From assembly GCF_030362795.1 (NCBI RefSeq), contig NZ_JAUCBM010000003.1, positions 124,001-188,000 on the forward strand: a stretch of 64,000 nt of DNA. Direction: 5' to 3'. Position 1 is the first letter of the stretch; every line of letters starts with the position of its first letter. Shown here in pieces: positions 38,142-46,523 of this stretch. The translations under genes and the position numbers were made by a program. This stretch comes from Pseudochrobactrum kiredjianiae (GTDB lineage: Bacteria > Pseudomonadota > Alphaproteobacteria > Rhizobiales > Rhizobiaceae). Under the pieces are notes generated by a model, which was not told the origin of the DNA, made no database searches, and worked only from the letters and a program-made list of their open reading frames with translations.

Positions 38142-39386
38142 TCAGGCGACGCGGCTGAACTTCGCGACTTCACCTTTCAGACGCGGGGTGATGAAATTGC
38201 CGTACCATTCGATAAACTGCATGACACCGCCTTCATGTTCCACAGAGTAAGGACCCGGCTGATAGGCCGGTGAGCGGATGCCACGGGCATTCTCTTCGAC
38301 AATCCGGCGATCCTGATCATTGGTCTCAATCCAGACATGGGTCAGTTCATCGAGATTATAATCAACGCCTTCAACCGCATCTTTATTGACCATCCATTTG
38401 GTGGTGACCATGGTTTCCTCGGCACTGATCGGCAGCACGCGGAAGGAAATCGCGTGGTCGATCATCACATGGTTCCATGTGGACGGGTAGTTGAACAGCA
38501 GCATCGCGCCGATCTTTGAGGCAGTAACTTCAGCGCTTAGGCTTTTCGCCACGGCAGGCTTACCGGACATTGTGTAGCTCTCGGCATCGCGCAGCAGCGG
38601 GATACGGGCAATACGGTACTGGCCGCTTTCCGCCATGTTGAATTTGGCTGGCAGGCCGGTATCTTCACAGCGCTTCCAGAGCTGGTTGGTTTCCTCATCA
38701 TCGAGCATGCCCTGCACGCCGGTAGCGCTTGGTGCTTCAGGATAGGTGCGGCACAATTCCGGATGGTTGGCGGCGCAATGGTAGCACTCGCGGTTGTTTT
38801 CCCAGACCAGCTTCCAATTGCCTTTTTCAATAATGGTGCTCTCAAAGGCAACTTTCGCGTCTTTGATATGGTGCGGTGCGAGATAAGGCTCAACCGTTGC
38901 GCGGAAAGCGTTAAAATCCGGCGCTTCATCTGCGACGCAGATATAAATGTAACCGGCGACCGTTTCGCAATGAACGGTTTTCAGGCCGTAATCTGCCGGT
39001 TTGAAATCAGGGCCGACCTGACGGGCAAACAGTAATTTGCCATCCAGATCATAAGTCCACTGATGATAAGGGCAGACGAGACGGGCAGCAGTGCCTTTTT
39101 CAGCAGTGCAAATACGCGAACCGCGATGGCGGCAGGTATTGTGAAAGGCACGGATATTACCCTGACTGTCACGCACGACAATCACTGGATATTCGCCGAT
39201 TTGTACGGTGAGATAGCTGCCGGCTTTCGGCAATTCACAATCATGGCCGGCGAAAATCCATTCGCGATACCAGATATGTTCGAGATCCAGCTTGTAATAA
39301 TCGGGATCAGTATAAAATTTCTGTCCAAGACTGAAATTCGGGTCGCGCCCCAACAAGTCACTCAGCATTTGATTGCGGACGTCCAT
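38142..39386 (-). CDS. gbcA: Rieske oxygenase alpha subunit, GbcA-like (glycine betaine demethylase)
   Basis: A 414-residue ring-hydroxylating-type oxygenase. The Rieske cluster ligands are C85, H87 (CRHRG) and C105, H108 (CPYHQW); the mononuclear iron site is in WENNRECYHCAANHPELC with the H-x4-H pair. Sequence features along the chain and the adjacent GbcB-like reductase fit glycine betaine monooxygenase, which removes a methyl group as formaldehyde to give dimethylglycine. Stachydrine or carnitine oxygenases are close alternatives. GCGAGG lies before ATG. No dimethylglycine or sarcosine oxidase genes are in the window. Confidence 0.83.
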   Translation of the reverse strand: MDVRNQMLSDLLGRDPNFSLGQKFYTDPDYYKLDLEHIWYREWIFAGHDCELPKAGSYLTVQIGEYPVIVVRDSQGNIRAFHNTCRHRGSRICTAEKGTAARLVCPYHQWTYDLDGKLLFARQVGPDFKPADYGLKTVHCETVAGYIYICVADEAPDFNAFRATVEPYLAPHHIKDAKVAFESTIIEKGNWKLVWENNRECYHCAANHPELCRTYPEAPSATGVQGMLDDEETNQLWKRCEDTGLPAKFNMAESGQYRIARIPLLRDAESYTMSGKPAVAKSLSAEVTASKIGAMLLFNYPSTWNHVMIDHAISFRVLPISAEETMVTTKWMVNKDAVEGVDYNLDELTHVWIETNDQDRRIVEENARGIRSPAYQPGPYSVEHEGGVMQFIEWYGNFITPRLKGEVAKFSRVA

Positions 39387-39727
39387 GATATGCCTCGCAT
39401 AGCGTTGTTCATCGGGGGTGCCAGACGGCTTATTCAGGGTTTATTTGTCGCTTTAGTATAGCTTGTGAGCGACATGCCGTTGCGTCTGATCCCGTATGGG
39501 TCTGGGTTGTGTTAAGTCTCAGAATATTTCTCTCAAAACCGCTCTGATTAGGCTCATTCAAGCATTGAAATATTTCAGACGCGCATACGAAAACGACATG
39601 GGCTTCGCATAAAGACGACACGCCAAAGCGTCGCAGAAATAAAGCCTGTTCAGTCGCTCGCAGCCGTGCTTTTCTGTCGGCACGATAAGAACCATATCAA
39701 ACGGATTTACGGCAGAGGAAAACACCC
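39387..39727. promoter_or_regulatory. Divergent promoter region gbcA / sugar isomerase
   Basis: 341 bases without a gene. A perfect 12-bp palindrome TGAAATATTTCA lies at 39566-39577, with a related AGAATATTTCTC near 39520. It could be an operator; the regulator is not in the window. Confidence 0.35.
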
Positions 39728-40417
39728 ATGAAACGCTCGGAAATTAATGAGATTATCCGCGAAAGCGACCGCTTTATCCGTTCGTTCGGTTTTGTTATGC
39801 CGCCGTTTGCCTATTGGTCACCGGATGAAATGCACGCACGGGTCAAAGATGACAGTGCGGCGATCCGTAATGCCCGTCTTGGCTGGGATATTACCGATTA
39901 CGGGCAGGGACGGTTTGCTGATCTTGGGCTGTTCCTGTTTACGGTGCGCAATGGTCAGACCGAAGATTTAAAACGCGGTACCGGAATGCTCTATGCCGAG
40001 AAGATTATGATTTCTCGGGAAAATCAGCTGTCGCCGATGCATCGCCATGTGATGAAGGCCGAGGATATTATCAATCGCGGCGGTGCCAAACTGGTGCTGG
40101 AGATGTTTAACTCCAAAGCGGACGGCTCAATTGATGATAAAAGCGATGTGGTTGTAGCTTGTGACGGGCGGATTAAACGCTTGCCAGCCGGTGGAAAACT
40201 CGCACTTGATCCGGGTGAAAGCGTAACCCTGATGCCCGGTAACTGGCATGCTTTCTGGGGTGAGGGCGGCGACGTGCTGATCGGCGAAGTTTCAACGGTC
40301 AATGATGATCTGACGGATAATATTTTCCGTGAGCCAATCGGGCGCTTTTCTGACGTTGAAGATGATGTGACACCAACACATCTGCTGGTGTCTGATTATG
40401 ATAAATGGCTTGATTGA
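39728..40417 (+). CDS. D-lyxose/D-mannose ketol-isomerase family protein
   Basis: A 229-residue cupin-fold enzyme of the YdaE/D-lyxose isomerase family, which interconverts D-lyxose with D-xylulose or D-mannose with D-fructose. Metal ligands are expected in SPMHRHVMKAEDIINRGG (His, His, Glu) and in MPGNWHAFWGEGGDVLIGEVS (late His). GAGGAAAACACCC precedes ATG. It is transcribed away from gbcA. No sugar transporter or kinase lies nearby, so its pathway is open. Confidence 0.88.
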   Translation: MKRSEINEIIRESDRFIRSFGFVMPPFAYWSPDEMHARVKDDSAAIRNARLGWDITDYGQGRFADLGLFLFTVRNGQTEDLKRGTGMLYAEKIMISRENQLSPMHRHVMKAEDIINRGGAKLVLEMFNSKADGSIDDKSDVVVACDGRIKRLPAGGKLALDPGESVTLMPGNWHAFWGEGGDVLIGEVSTVNDDLTDNIFREPIGRFSDVEDDVTPTHLLVSDYDKWLD

Positions 40418-40424
40418 TGTGATG

Positions 40425-41354
40425 TCAGCCAACCGCCAGTAAAGCCCATGCCGTAAAGTCTTGCATGAAGCGTGTTTTATCCGTTTCATGCAGACTTTCA
40501 TGACGCATATTGGGATAAATACGAGTGGTGACATTGTTGAAACCGGCTGTTTTCAGTTTTTTTTCCAGAGCAAGCAGTGATTTTCCGCCTTCTGTTGACG
40601 GGTCTTGTCCGCCGCCTTGCAGATAGAATGGTAAGTTCAATGCAATAGTTTGCTGCGGGGCTGGCTCGTTGCAGCGACGCATGAAACGGAAAACATCAAT
40701 CCACATACTGACAGACGGCGCAAAGCCACAAAGCGGGTCACTATTATAGAGTGCAACTTCTGCTGTATCATGAGATAGCCAGTCAAATTGCGTCTGGTAG
40801 TTTTTCACCTGTTTTGCCCATGTGTGGAATGTCATGCTTGGCAGAAAATGACTCGGCACATCGGAGCCGAGAAACATACGCTCGGCTTTTAATAATGTGA
40901 AAGCCAGTGTTTGGTTTACCACATTGGCAAAATTGGAGTTGCAGATCGCTGCTGCATCGGGAGTGCAAAATTTGCCGCATAATGCAGCCAGCGTTATCAA
41001 TCCACCCATAGAATGACCGAACAGAATGAGCGGCAGACCAGCATGGCGCTCACGGATTGTCTTCTCAACGAATCCCATATCCTGAAGCGTTTTTTGATCG
41101 CCGTCTGTAACCGCGAATTGGCCAAGGGGGGCGTCGGGTGCTTGTGTCAGGCCGTGGCCACGGTGATCGTGAGCATAGACATGAAACCCGTGATCGGACA
41201 AGTATCGCGCAAATTCCTGATAGCGGGCAGCATGTTCAGCAAGGCCGTGGCTGATCTGCACAACACCAATGGCTGCTTGATTGGCAGGTTGAAAGCGCAG
41301 TGCGAGTTTCGCACCGCTCGGGCTTAACAGGATTTCAGGAACATCAAATGACAT
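40425..41354 (-). CDS. Alpha/beta hydrolase, monoacylglycerol-lipase-like
   Basis: A 309-residue serine hydrolase (Hydrolase_4 family). Features: QISHGLAEHAARY with the HG oxyanion motif, YAHDHRGHG, and the nucleophile elbow LFGHSMGG; a late Asp in QDPSTEGG and a His in NMRHESLHE complete a triad. Relatives include lysophospholipase L2 PldB and monoacylglycerol lipase. No signal peptide, so probably cytoplasmic. Its stop is 7 bases from that of the convergent isomerase gene with no terminator between. Confidence 0.88.
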   Translation of the reverse strand: MSFDVPEILLSPSGAKLALRFQPANQAAIGVVQISHGLAEHAARYQEFARYLSDHGFHVYAHDHRGHGLTQAPDAPLGQFAVTDGDQKTLQDMGFVEKTIRERHAGLPLILFGHSMGGLITLAALCGKFCTPDAAAICNSNFANVVNQTLAFTLLKAERMFLGSDVPSHFLPSMTFHTWAKQVKNYQTQFDWLSHDTAEVALYNSDPLCGFAPSVSMWIDVFRFMRRCNEPAPQQTIALNLPFYLQGGGQDPSTEGGKSLLALEKKLKTAGFNNVTTRIYPNMRHESLHETDKTRFMQDFTAWALLAVG

Positions 41355-41415
41355 TATAATACCTTGCTCCCTGCATGCAAAACTATGTGGCTGATAATAA
41401 TTGATTATTCCTCAG

Positions 41416-41523
41416 TTAGAGCATAGGTTACCTTAAACTTGGATCAGTTTAAGATAACCTATGCTCTCATTTTAAAGTGTTAGAGCGACCTTTGTGTGCC
41501 AAGTCCGGCACACGGCGCTCTAA
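41416..41523. repeat. Composite intergenic palindrome, copy 6
   Basis: Two hairpins GAGCATAGGTTACCTTAAACT...AGTTTAAGATAACCTATGCTC and TTAGAGCG...CGCTCTAA. It is nearly the same as 919-1025, with paired changes in both arms (TAATT to AGGTTA on the left and AATTA to TAACCT on the right), so the stem is kept. It fills much of the 41355-41657 gap. Confidence 0.88.
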
Positions 41524-41657
41524 ACAGGGGAGTGCCGCTTTTCGCATTTGCTTTAAGCGCATTGTGGCATTGCCCCTGCGCAATATTTAGCCTAAATAGC
41601 GCATCAAAGCGAATTCCCGAATAATACGGGCTCAAATTCTCGGAGAACAGCCGCCCA

Positions 41658-43307
41658 ATGGCACGTCAATTTATTTATCATATGTCGGGTTTGAATAAAA
41701 ACTACGGCACAAAGAAGATTCTCGAAAATCTGCACCTGTCATTCTATCCTGATGCAAAAATCGGTATTCTCGGCCCTAACGGTGCCGGTAAGTCGACAAT
41801 TCTCAAGATTATGGCTGGTCTCGATAAAGAGTTCACCGGTGAAGCATGGCTCGCCGATGGCGCGACCTGTGGCTATCTGGCTCAGGAACCGCATCTTGAT
41901 CCGGAAAAGACAGTATTCGGCAATGTGATGGAAGGTGTGGCTGACAAACAGGCCATTCTCGACCGTTATAATGAGCTGATGATGAATTATTCCGATGAAA
42001 CTGCTGACGAAGGTGCAGCACTTCAGGATGTTATCGACAGCCAGAATCTCTGGGATCTGGAAAGTCAGGTTGAAATGGCGATGGAAGCTCTGCGCTGCCC
42101 GCCAGCGGACGCTGATGTAACCACACTTTCCGGTGGTGAACGTCGCCGCGTTGCGCTTTGCAAACTGTTGCTTTCCAAGCCAGATCTGCTGCTGCTTGAC
42201 GAACCGACCAACCATTTGGATGCTGAAACCACTGCATGGCTGGAAAAGCACCTGCGTGAATATAAGGGCGCTGTGCTGCTCATCACGCATGATCGCTACT
42301 TCCTTGACAATGTGACCGGCTGGATTCTTGAACTCGACCGCGGTCGTGGCATTCCTTATGAAGGCAACTATTCTGCTTACCTCGCTGCTAAAGCGAAGCG
42401 TATGATTCAGGAAGGCCGTGAAGACGATTCCCGTCAGAAAGCGCTTGAGCGTGAGCGTGAGTGGATTTCGGCCAGCCCGAAAGCCCGTCAGTCCAAGTCG
42501 AAAGCCCGTATTAAGGCTTATGACAAGCTGGTTGAAGCGGCTGAAAATCAGCGTCCGGGCGATGCTCAGATTCTCATTCCTGCCGGTGAACGCCTCGGTC
42601 AGGTTGTTATCGAAGTTGATGGTCTGTCAAAATCCTTCGGCGATCGTTTGCTGATCGACAACCTGTCGTTCAAACTGCCTCCGGGCGGCATTGTTGGTGT
42701 GATTGGTCCGAACGGTGCCGGTAAATCGACGCTCTTCAAGATGATCACCGGTCAGGAACAACCGGATACCGGTACTGTGCGCGTTGGTGAAACCGTGAAG
42801 CTCGGTTATGTTGACCAGAGCCGCGATCATCTCAATCCTGATAAAAACGTTTGGGAAGAAATTTCCGGCGGTAATGACATTATCAAGCTCGGCAAATTTG
42901 AAATGAACTCCCGCGCTTATTGCGGTGCGTTCAACTTCAAAGGCGGCGATCAGCAGGCTAAAGTGGGCAATCTGTCTGGTGGTCAGCGTAACCGCGTGCA
43001 TCTTGCCAAGATGCTGCAGGCTGGCGGCAACGTGCTGCTCCTCGATGAACCGACCAACGATCTGGATACAGAAACATTGGCGGCGCTTGAAGATGCACTG
43101 GAAAAATACGCTGGTTGCGCTGTTATCATCTCGCATGATCGTATGTTCCTTGACCGTCTTGCAACGCATATTCTGGCCTTTGAAGGCGACAGCCATGTTG
43201 AGTGGTTCGAAGGTAACTTCGAAGATTACGAAGCTGACAAGGTGCGTCGTCTCGGACCTGAAAGCGTCAATCCTAAGCGGGTGACCTATAAGCCGCTTAC
43301 ACGATAA
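41658..43307 (+). CDS. ettA: Energy-dependent translational throttle protein EttA (ABC-F)
   Basis: A 549-residue cytoplasmic ATPase that binds the ribosomal E site and gates elongation by energy state. Two ABC cassettes each have Walker [10 protein letters not shown], signature ([16 protein letters not shown] and [15 protein letters not shown]) and Walker B ([14 protein letters not shown] and [14 protein letters not shown]). An arm insertion in cassette 1 and a charged linker ([20 protein letters not shown]) between cassettes identify EttA. Length matches E. coli (555). GGAGAA is upstream. Confidence 0.96.
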   Translation: MARQFIYHMSGLNKNYGTKKILENLHLSFYPDAKIGILGPNGAGKSTILKIMAGLDKEFTGEAWLADGATCGYLAQEPHLDPEKTVFGNVMEGVADKQAILDRYNELMMNYSDETADEGAALQDVIDSQNLWDLESQVEMAMEALRCPPADADVTTLSGGERRRVALCKLLLSKPDLLLLDEPTNHLDAETTAWLEKHLREYKGAVLLITHDRYFLDNVTGWILELDRGRGIPYEGNYSAYLAAKAKRMIQEGREDDSRQKALEREREWISASPKARQSKSKARIKAYDKLVEAAENQRPGDAQILIPAGERLGQVVIEVDGLSKSFGDRLLIDNLSFKLPPGGIVGVIGPNGAGKSTLFKMITGQEQPDTGTVRVGETVKLGYVDQSRDHLNPDKNVWEEISGGNDIIKLGKFEMNSRAYCGAFNFKGGDQQAKVGNLSGGQRNRVHLAKMLQAGGNVLLLDEPTNDLDTETLAALEDALEKYAGCAVIISHDRMFLDRLATHILAFEGDSHVEWFEGNFEDYEADKVRRLGPESVNPKRVTYKPLTR

Positions 43308-43323
43308 AGGTTCGGGATGTTCT

Positions 43324-43437
43324 GGTTCTGGCGGGCTGCAAATGGCGTTGTTTTGCGCTTCCGGTGCTCACGTACAAACAGTACGCTGCGCGCCGGTTCT
43401 CAAACTCCACCATTTTCGCCTCGCCATAATCAGAACC
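43324..43437. repeat. Long palindromic element, copy B
   Basis: An imperfect palindrome of 114 bases: outer arms GGTTCTGGCG / CGCCATAATCAGAACC, inner arms CTTCCGGTGCTCACGTAC / GTACGCTGCGCGCCGGTTC, apex AAACA. It is homologous to 19677-19890. It lies 16 bases after the ettA stop and before the ettA terminator. Confidence 0.85.
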
Positions 43438-43461
43438 TCAACGACCTTATCAGAAGTTAAT

Positions 43462-43490
43462 AAAGGCCGGTGCATTGCACCGGCCTTTTT
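43462..43490 (+). terminator. Terminator of ettA
   Basis: AAAGGCCGGTGCA / TGCACCGGCCTTTTT hairpin. Confidence 0.88.
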
Positions 43491-43509
43491 GTTTCAGAAA
43501 GGGAAGACA

Positions 43510-44280
43510 ATGAAAGACTGGTCGGCACAGCAATATCTGAAGTTTGAAGACGAGCGCACGCGCCCTGTAACGGATCTTATCGCCCGCATTCCTCTGGAAA
43601 ATCCTCAGGCGATTGTTGATATTGGTTGCGGGCCTGGCAACTCGACAGAAGAGCTGAAAAAACGCTGGCCACAAGCGCAATTGTCGGGTTTTGATTCATC
43701 GCCTGATATGATTGAAAAAGCGCAGGCGCGTTTGCCCGAAGTGTCATTTGGCTTGAATGATGCAACGCAATACCAGCCGGATGCGCATATTGATCTGCTG
43801 TTTTCCAATGCGGTATTTCAGTGGGTGCCAGATCATATTCAGCATTTGCAGCGCCTGCTGAAAGAGCTGAAGCAAGGTGCGGTTCTGGCCGTGCAAATGC
43901 CGGATAACTGGAATGAGCCGTCCCATCGCATGATGCGGGAAGTAGCAAAGGACAGTCGCTGGATTGAGCGTCTTAACAAGGCTTCGCGTCCGTCAATGCC
44001 GGGTGTCAATGCTTATTATGATGCTTTGGCATCTTTCGCCTCGCATATTGATATCTGGCACACAATTTACAACCATCCGCTTGATGGCCATGCGGCGATT
44101 ACGGAATGGGTGAAAAGCACTGGTCTGCGGCCGTTTCTCAATCCGCTGAATGAAGAAGAGCAGCGGGATTATCTGGCAGAATACACCGAGCGGCTGGCTG
44201 AGCATTATCCTTTGACCGTTGATGGCAAAGTCCTGCTACAATTCCCGCGTGTTTTTATCGTAGCCGTGCGAGGCGCATAA
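43510..44280 (+). CDS. tam: Trans-aconitate 2-methyltransferase Tam
   Basis: A 256-residue SAM-dependent methyltransferase that esterifies trans-aconitate, an inhibitor of the citric acid cycle. Features: N-terminal [18 protein letters not shown], motif [27 protein letters not shown] and [16 protein letters not shown], all characteristic of Tam. The start was fixed at MKDWSAQQY with AAGGGAAG upstream; the longer frame runs into the ettA terminator. The stop overlaps the next start (TAATG). Confidence 0.93.
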   Translation: MKDWSAQQYLKFEDERTRPVTDLIARIPLENPQAIVDIGCGPGNSTEELKKRWPQAQLSGFDSSPDMIEKAQARLPEVSFGLNDATQYQPDAHIDLLFSNAVFQWVPDHIQHLQRLLKELKQGAVLAVQMPDNWNEPSHRMMREVAKDSRWIERLNKASRPSMPGVNAYYDALASFASHIDIWHTIYNHPLDGHAAITEWVKSTGLRPFLNPLNEEEQRDYLAEYTERLAEHYPLTVDGKVLLQFPRVFIVAVRGA

Positions 44281-44891
44281 TGTCTGATTTACTAATGAGT
44301 GAACATGGCAAGAGATTACCGGCGCGTAAACTCAGCGGCAGCGTTCGTTCAGTTTATATTGCAACGGGTCAGAATTTTCTGACCGGAAAAGCTGACGGGC
44401 TGGAATGTGATAGTGGCGGTATTGTCGGTGATTATCATCACGGGCATACGCGTAAAGCTGGCGGGCGTGAGCCGTGGTATGAGCGCGGCACGCCTATTCG
44501 TAATGACCGGCAATTATCATTGGTGAGCAGGGTCGAACTGGAAAAGATTGCCACAGCAATGGGCATAGAGCGTGTTGCACCGGAATGGATTGGCGCGAAT
44601 ATCGTGGTAGACGATATTGCTGATTTCACACTGTTGCCTGCTGGAACTGTGTTGTTTTTCGAAAGTGGTCTGACACTGAAACTGAATGGTGTGAATGCAC
44701 CGTGTAAATATGCCGGAGTCAGTATAGCGCAACATATTAACGCTGAAAATGAAGCTATTGTAGCTCTGTCTTTTGTTAAGGCAGCTAAATATCTGCGTGG
44801 ACAAACCGGTTGGGTGGAACGGGCTGGGCAGGTAAAAGCGGATGATAAAGTCTCGGTACGGATATCTGAGCAGGTTTTCTACGCAGTTTAA
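44280..44891 (+). CDS. MOSC domain-containing protein
   Basis: A 203-residue protein with a MOSC domain (residues about 20-195), a fold related to molybdenum cofactor sulfurase C-termini that carries sulfur or acts on N-hydroxylated substrates. The conserved cysteine is in NGVNAPCKYAGVSI; GGIVGDYHHGHTRKAGGR and LSLVSRVELEKIA are family blocks. The ATG overlaps the tam stop by one base, so translation is coupled. Substrate unknown. Confidence 0.88.
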   Translation: MSDLLMSEHGKRLPARKLSGSVRSVYIATGQNFLTGKADGLECDSGGIVGDYHHGHTRKAGGREPWYERGTPIRNDRQLSLVSRVELEKIATAMGIERVAPEWIGANIVVDDIADFTLLPAGTVLFFESGLTLKLNGVNAPCKYAGVSIAQHINAENEAIVALSFVKAAKYLRGQTGWVERAGQVKADDKVSVRISEQVFYAV

Positions 44892-44913
44892 CCCAGTGCG
44901 TAAGCATTTTAAC

Positions 44914-45006
44914 GGTCGCTCTGATACTTTAAAATTATGCTCTACTTTTTTGTTTTACGCGTATTTCATCCCGAAAACCGCTTCACACTTTTCGGAATGC
45001 GCTCTA
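44914..45006. repeat. Composite intergenic palindrome, copy 7
   Basis: CGCTCT...ATTATGCTCTAC, then ATTTCATCCCGAAAACCGCTTCACACTTTTCGGAATGCGCTCTA, the same second half as at 11069-11173. The minus-strand DUF2293 gene ends within its last bases. Confidence 0.75.
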
Positions 45007-45309
45007 GCCACTATCAGACATTAAATTTATAGCGCTCCACTGGTTCAGTATTTCTATAATCTGATCGTTGATCCAGTATAGGGCGCTGTCTTTATCCAGT
45101 CCTTCATCACGCAGCTTATCATAATCTGTATAGGTGTGGCGGATATAGGCGAGGGCTGTTAAGCGCACCGCATTTTGTGCTGTGAGCGCCCGCATATGCG
45201 GTGCGGCTGCGGCTTCCCTGATTTGCTCGGCATCATAAAAAGGCGTGCGTGGCGCCAGTAATGTGAGCGCTTGAGCAATATCTTTGCGACGTTTGGCAGA
45301 TGCAGGCAT
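45004..45309 (-). CDS. DUF2293 domain protein
   Basis: A 101-residue cytoplasmic protein. The core LTLLAPRTPFYDAEQIREAA, VRLTALAYIRHTYTDYDKLRDEGLDKDSA matches DUF2293, whose function is unknown. AGGATTACC precedes the chosen ATG; longer frames to 45402 lack support. It is divergent from the ArsR-methyltransferase gene and its promoter region overlaps the dyad at 45406-45425. The last codons and stop lie in a repeat element. Confidence 0.83.
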   Translation of the reverse strand: MPASAKRRKDIAQALTLLAPRTPFYDAEQIREAAAAPHMRALTAQNAVRLTALAYIRHTYTDYDKLRDEGLDKDSALYWINDQIIEILNQWSAINLMSDSG

Positions 45310-45405
45310 GGTAATCCTGATTATAATCGAATGAGCTTTGAGGTGCTTGATACACTGTTTTAGAATTATTTTGTGACGATTATAGTTGCATTTCCACCTC
45401 ATATG

Positions 45406-45425
45406 ACATAAACATATCTTTATGT
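45406..45425 (+). promoter_or_regulatory. Operator-like dyad before the ArsR-methyltransferase gene
   Basis: ACATAAA-CATATC-TTTATGT, a perfect 7-bp inverted repeat with a 6-base spacer, 21 bases before the start codon. It is the size and position of an ArsR-family autoregulatory site; the operon includes metF. Confidence 0.6.
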
Positions 45426-45446
45426 GTTTTAAAAATATGGTGTGGC

Positions 45447-46433
45447 ATGACTGGTAAGCCTCTGGCTCTCGAAGAAATGGTAGAAGTATTGAAGGCGGCG
45501 GCTGAGCCTAGCCGCTTGCGTATTCTCTCGCTGCTGGCGGGAGGCGACCTCACAGTGTCTGATCTCACATCCATTTTGAACCAGTCGCAACCGCGTGTAT
45601 CGCGCCATCTCAAGCTTTTAAGCGAAGCCGGACTGATTAGCCGTTATCAGGAAGGATCGTGGGCTTATTTCCGTTTATCAGAAGCACCAATCCAGCAGGG
45701 GTTGTCCCGTGCGCTGATAGGCTGGCAGGATAGTCAGGATCCGTTGTTACTGCGTGATCAGGAACGCTTGGCACAGGTTAAAGTCGAGCGCCATGAACGG
45801 GCGACCGCCTATTTCAGTGCCAATGCTGAAAGCTGGGATCAAATCCGTTCGCTGCATATTGACGAAACAATGGTTGAAGATGCACTGCGCACGATTATCG
45901 GTGAGCAGAATTTCCAGTCGATGCTCGATATCGGCACCGGTACTGGCCGTTTGCTGGAAATGTTCAGCCCGCTTTACGTGCGCGGCGTTGGTATTGATAT
46001 CAACCGCGACATGCTCACTGTTGCCCGTACCAATCTGGATCAGGCTGGTGTTGCCCATGCGCAAGTGCGCCAAGGTGATATTTACGCGCTGCCGGTTGAC
46101 CGCGACGGCTATGATCTTGTGACAATCCATCAGGTGCTGCACTTCCTTGACGAGCCGCAATCGGCAATTCGTGAGGCTGCACGGGCACTTCGCCCGCAGG
46201 GACGTTTGCTGGTGGTGGATTTTGCCCCGCATGATCTGGAGTTTCTGCGTGATGAACATGCCCATTTGCGGCTTGGCTTCAGTGATGAGCAAATGACCGG
46301 CTGGATGAAAGCCGCAGGCCTTGAGCCGGAAAAATCTGTAGCGCTCGAGCCGCAGGGCGGACAGGCTGCCGGTCTGGTGATCAAGCTGTGGCTGGCGCGT
46401 GATCCGCGAATGCTGATCGCCGATGCTGCCTGA
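45447..46433 (+). CDS. ArsR-family regulator fused to a SAM-dependent methyltransferase domain
   Basis: A 328-residue two-domain protein. Residues about 8-85 are an ArsR winged helix-turn-helix (AAEPSRLRILSLLAGGDLTV, QSQPRVSRHLKLLSEAGLI); residues about 115-320 are a class I methyltransferase with LDIGTGTGRLLEM and IHQVLHFLDEP. No metal-binding cysteine motif is present in the HTH part, so sensing of SAM or SAH by the second domain is more likely than metal sensing. SahR/SamR-type regulators of methionine metabolism have this build, and metF follows at 90 bases on the same strand. Exact ligand is inference. Confidence 0.87.
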   Translation: MTGKPLALEEMVEVLKAAAEPSRLRILSLLAGGDLTVSDLTSILNQSQPRVSRHLKLLSEAGLISRYQEGSWAYFRLSEAPIQQGLSRALIGWQDSQDPLLLRDQERLAQVKVERHERATAYFSANAESWDQIRSLHIDETMVEDALRTIIGEQNFQSMLDIGTGTGRLLEMFSPLYVRGVGIDINRDMLTVARTNLDQAGVAHAQVRQGDIYALPVDRDGYDLVTIHQVLHFLDEPQSAIREAARALRPQGRLLVVDFAPHDLEFLRDEHAHLRLGFSDEQMTGWMKAAGLEPEKSVALEPQGGQAAGLVIKLWLARDPRMLIADAA

Positions 46434-46523
46434 GGCAGTATTGGCATTTATCTAGCATTTTAGCGTTCAGTTTTGACTGCCGCATGGTGCCTACCATGAC
46501 GGAGAGAATAACGGAGATTTCCG

